A program made the translations under genes and the position numbers. Shown here piece after piece: positions 21,848-23,137 of a stretch of DNA of 23,137 nt. The stretch spans positions 1 to 23,137 of the forward strand of contig JABHUV010000388.1 of assembly GCA_018658605.1 (NCBI GenBank), read 5' to 3'. This stretch comes from Planctomycetaceae bacterium (GTDB lineage Bacteria; Planctomycetota; Planctomycetia; Pirellulales; Pirellulaceae). Every line of letters begins with the position of its first letter. Within the stretch, counting starts at the first letter, position 1. The notes beneath the pieces were generated by a model, which saw nothing but the letters and a program-made list of their open reading frames with translations, ran no database searches and had not been told where the DNA came from.

Positions 21848-23137
21848 ATGCTTATTCGAATACTCACAAACATCGCCCTTGTTCTAATCACAGCGAATCT
21901 GATCGCATCACCTGAAGTACCTGGAGCCAAACAAACTCACCCCATCGCTTTAGTTGGTGGAACGATCCATACTGTCAGCGGTAAAACTCTAACCAACGCT
22001 ACCTTACTGTTTGACAACGGTAAAATCACAGCTGTCGGTACAAATTTTGACCTACCGCAAAATTGCGAAGTCATCACCATCAAGGGAAAGCATGTTTTTC
22101 CGGGCATGCTAGATGCCTATACCAATATGGGATTGGTTGAAATCAATGCTGTACGTGCTTCTAAGGACGAAAATGAAACGGGCACTTTTAACCCTAATGT
22201 ACGAGCGGAAGTTGCGGTAAACCCAGACAGCGAGATCATTCCGACAACTCGTAGCAATGGAGTATTACTATGCCTTGCTGCTCCTTCAGGAGGCACCGTA
22301 TCCGGTCGCTCGGCCGTTCTACAACTTGACGGTTGGACCTACGAAGATTTGACCATCCGCTCTGCTGCCGGCCTACACATTAACTGGCCATTAATGGCAG
22401 TTGTTAGCGATTGGTGGGTTACCAGTTCGGCCAAAGAACAAATTGCCGCTCGCGAAGAATCGCTGGCAAAGCTGGAAGAACAATTTGCTACCGCTCGACT
22501 GTACGACAAGGCTCGACGAGACAATCCTGACACTTTAGTCGACTTGAAATGGGAGTCGATGCGAGCGGTACTTGCCGGCGATGTGCCCATCATCGTGAAC
22601 GCCGATAACGCCAATCAAATTCAATCTGCTGTCGCGTTTGCCGTTCGCCAGAAAGTGAAGCTCATTATTAATGGTGGGTATGACGCAATTTACTGTGCGG
22701 ATCTTTTGAAAAAACATAACGTCCCAGTAATCCTCGGCGGTGTCTATCGTACACCCAAACGTAGTGATGATTTCTATGACTTACCTTATGAAATTCCGGC
22801 GATGTTAAACCGTTTCGGTGTTCAATTCTGTATTTCTTCCGATGGCCGTTTTGGTGCGTCCATGTCGCGCAACCTGCCTTATCATGCTGGCACAGCGGCT
22901 GCGTATGGTTTGGATAAAAACGAAGCACTCAAAGCCGTTACGCTTTATCCGGCTCAGATTCTGGGTGTCGCGGACCGTGTCGGATCACTCGATGTTGGTA
23001 AAGATGCCACGCTTGTGATAACCGATGGAAACATCCTTGAGATTGCCACGCAAGTAGAACAAGCTTACGTTCAAGGGCGACGCGTCGATATGTCAGATCG
23101 CCATAAACGACTGTGGAATAAATACCAGCAACGCTAC
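21848..23137 (+). CDS. Exported amidohydrolase-superfamily protein, HxH missing (3' truncated by the window)
   Basis: The open frame runs from ATG 21848 for 430 codons to the last base with no stop, so the 3' end is cut; the last residues (RHKRLWNKYQQRY) suggest that few are missing. A signal peptide is present (ILTNIALVLITANLIA). The protein then has the amidohydrolase N-terminal beta domain (ALVGGTIHTVSGKTL) and GMLDAYTN at residues 87-93. There Tyr91 and Asn93 replace the two metal-binding histidines (Asp89-Ala-Tyr-Thr-Asn). A later aspartate is present in FCISSDGRFG, and the C-terminal barrel closure VGSLDVGKDATLVITDG is normal. The pattern matches the degenerate N-terminal half of the upstream protein more than its C-terminal half. 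The two genes are likely cotranscribed and may act as partners. Loss of HxH suggests a non-catalytic or altered role. Confidence 0.85.
   Translation, partial: MLIRILTNIALVLITANLIASPEVPGAKQTHPIALVGGTIHTVSGKTLTNATLLFDNGKITAVGTNFDLPQNCEVITIKGKHVFPGMLDAYTNMGLVEINAVRASKDENETGTFNPNVRAEVAVNPDSEIIPTTRSNGVLLCLAAPSGGTVSGRSAVLQLDGWTYEDLTIRSAAGLHINWPLMAVVSDWWVTSSAKEQIAAREESLAKLEEQFATARLYDKARRDNPDTLVDLKWESMRAVLAGDVPIIVNADNANQIQSAVAFAVRQKVKLIINGGYDAIYCADLLKKHNVPVILGGVYRTPKRSDDFYDLPYEIPAMLNRFGVQFCISSDGRFGASMSRNLPYHAGTAAAYGLDKNEALKAVTLYPAQILGVADRVGSLDVGKDATLVITDGNILEIATQVEQAYVQGRRVDMSDRHKRLWNKYQQRY

Overview
The window most likely comes from a planctomycete (Planctomycetota). The strongest signs are a Ser/Thr kinase with a short N-terminal helper region and a C-terminal membrane anchor, a conserved 427-residue protein of a type I associate with planctomycetes, large exported amidohydrolases in tandem, and a class II aldolase beside Kdo genes of a Gram-negative-type outer membrane. 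Taxonomy is inferred from gene content only; no rRNA or tRNA gene was seen. Shine-Dalgarno use is mixed: some genes have a clear GGAGG-type site and others none.

Layout. 1-191 is the 3' end of a gene encoding an (EEEAPA)n tail made of ten 18-bp repeats. A minus-strand HExxH metallopeptidase-like gene (271-933) diverges from a small predicted lipoprotein gene (1096-1974), and the gap holds a perfect 18-bp palindrome. Class II fructose-bisphosphate aldolase (2153-3163) follows a promoter-like sequence whose -10 lies inside a FUR-family-like 7-1-7 inverted repeat. At 3357-7878 is a tightly coupled three-gene operon: kdsD, kdsC and a 966-aa exported protein with LptC/LptA (OstA)-like stretches. 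The gene order matches the proteobacterial kdsD-kdsC-lptC-lptA locus, but one giant gene stands where lptC and lptA would be.

A minus-strand esterase (7964-8701) diverges from hypoxanthine phosphoribosyltransferase (8870-9409). Next come a GT4 glycosyltransferase, a second divergent GT-B-like protein and an AsnB-type amidotransferase (9473-13782), which look like a glycan assembly or modification set. They are followed by a conserved protein of unknown function (13916-15199) and a PknB-type kinase (15268-16929). A minus-strand S41 C-terminal processing peptidase (16997-18352) converges on the kinase gene.

The window ends with two tandem exported amidohydrolase-superfamily genes. The first is a 1086-aa double-domain protein whose N-terminal half lacks the metal-binding HxH. 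The second also lacks HxH and runs off the window.

How the genes may fit together: KdsD and KdsC make Kdo for lipopolysaccharide, the LptC/LptA-like protein may handle its transport through the periplasm, and the glycosyltransferases plus AsnB may build or amidate surface sugars. This is inference from context. No mobile element, CRISPR array or convincing intrinsic terminator was found, and no gene-free stretch exceeds about 300 bases.
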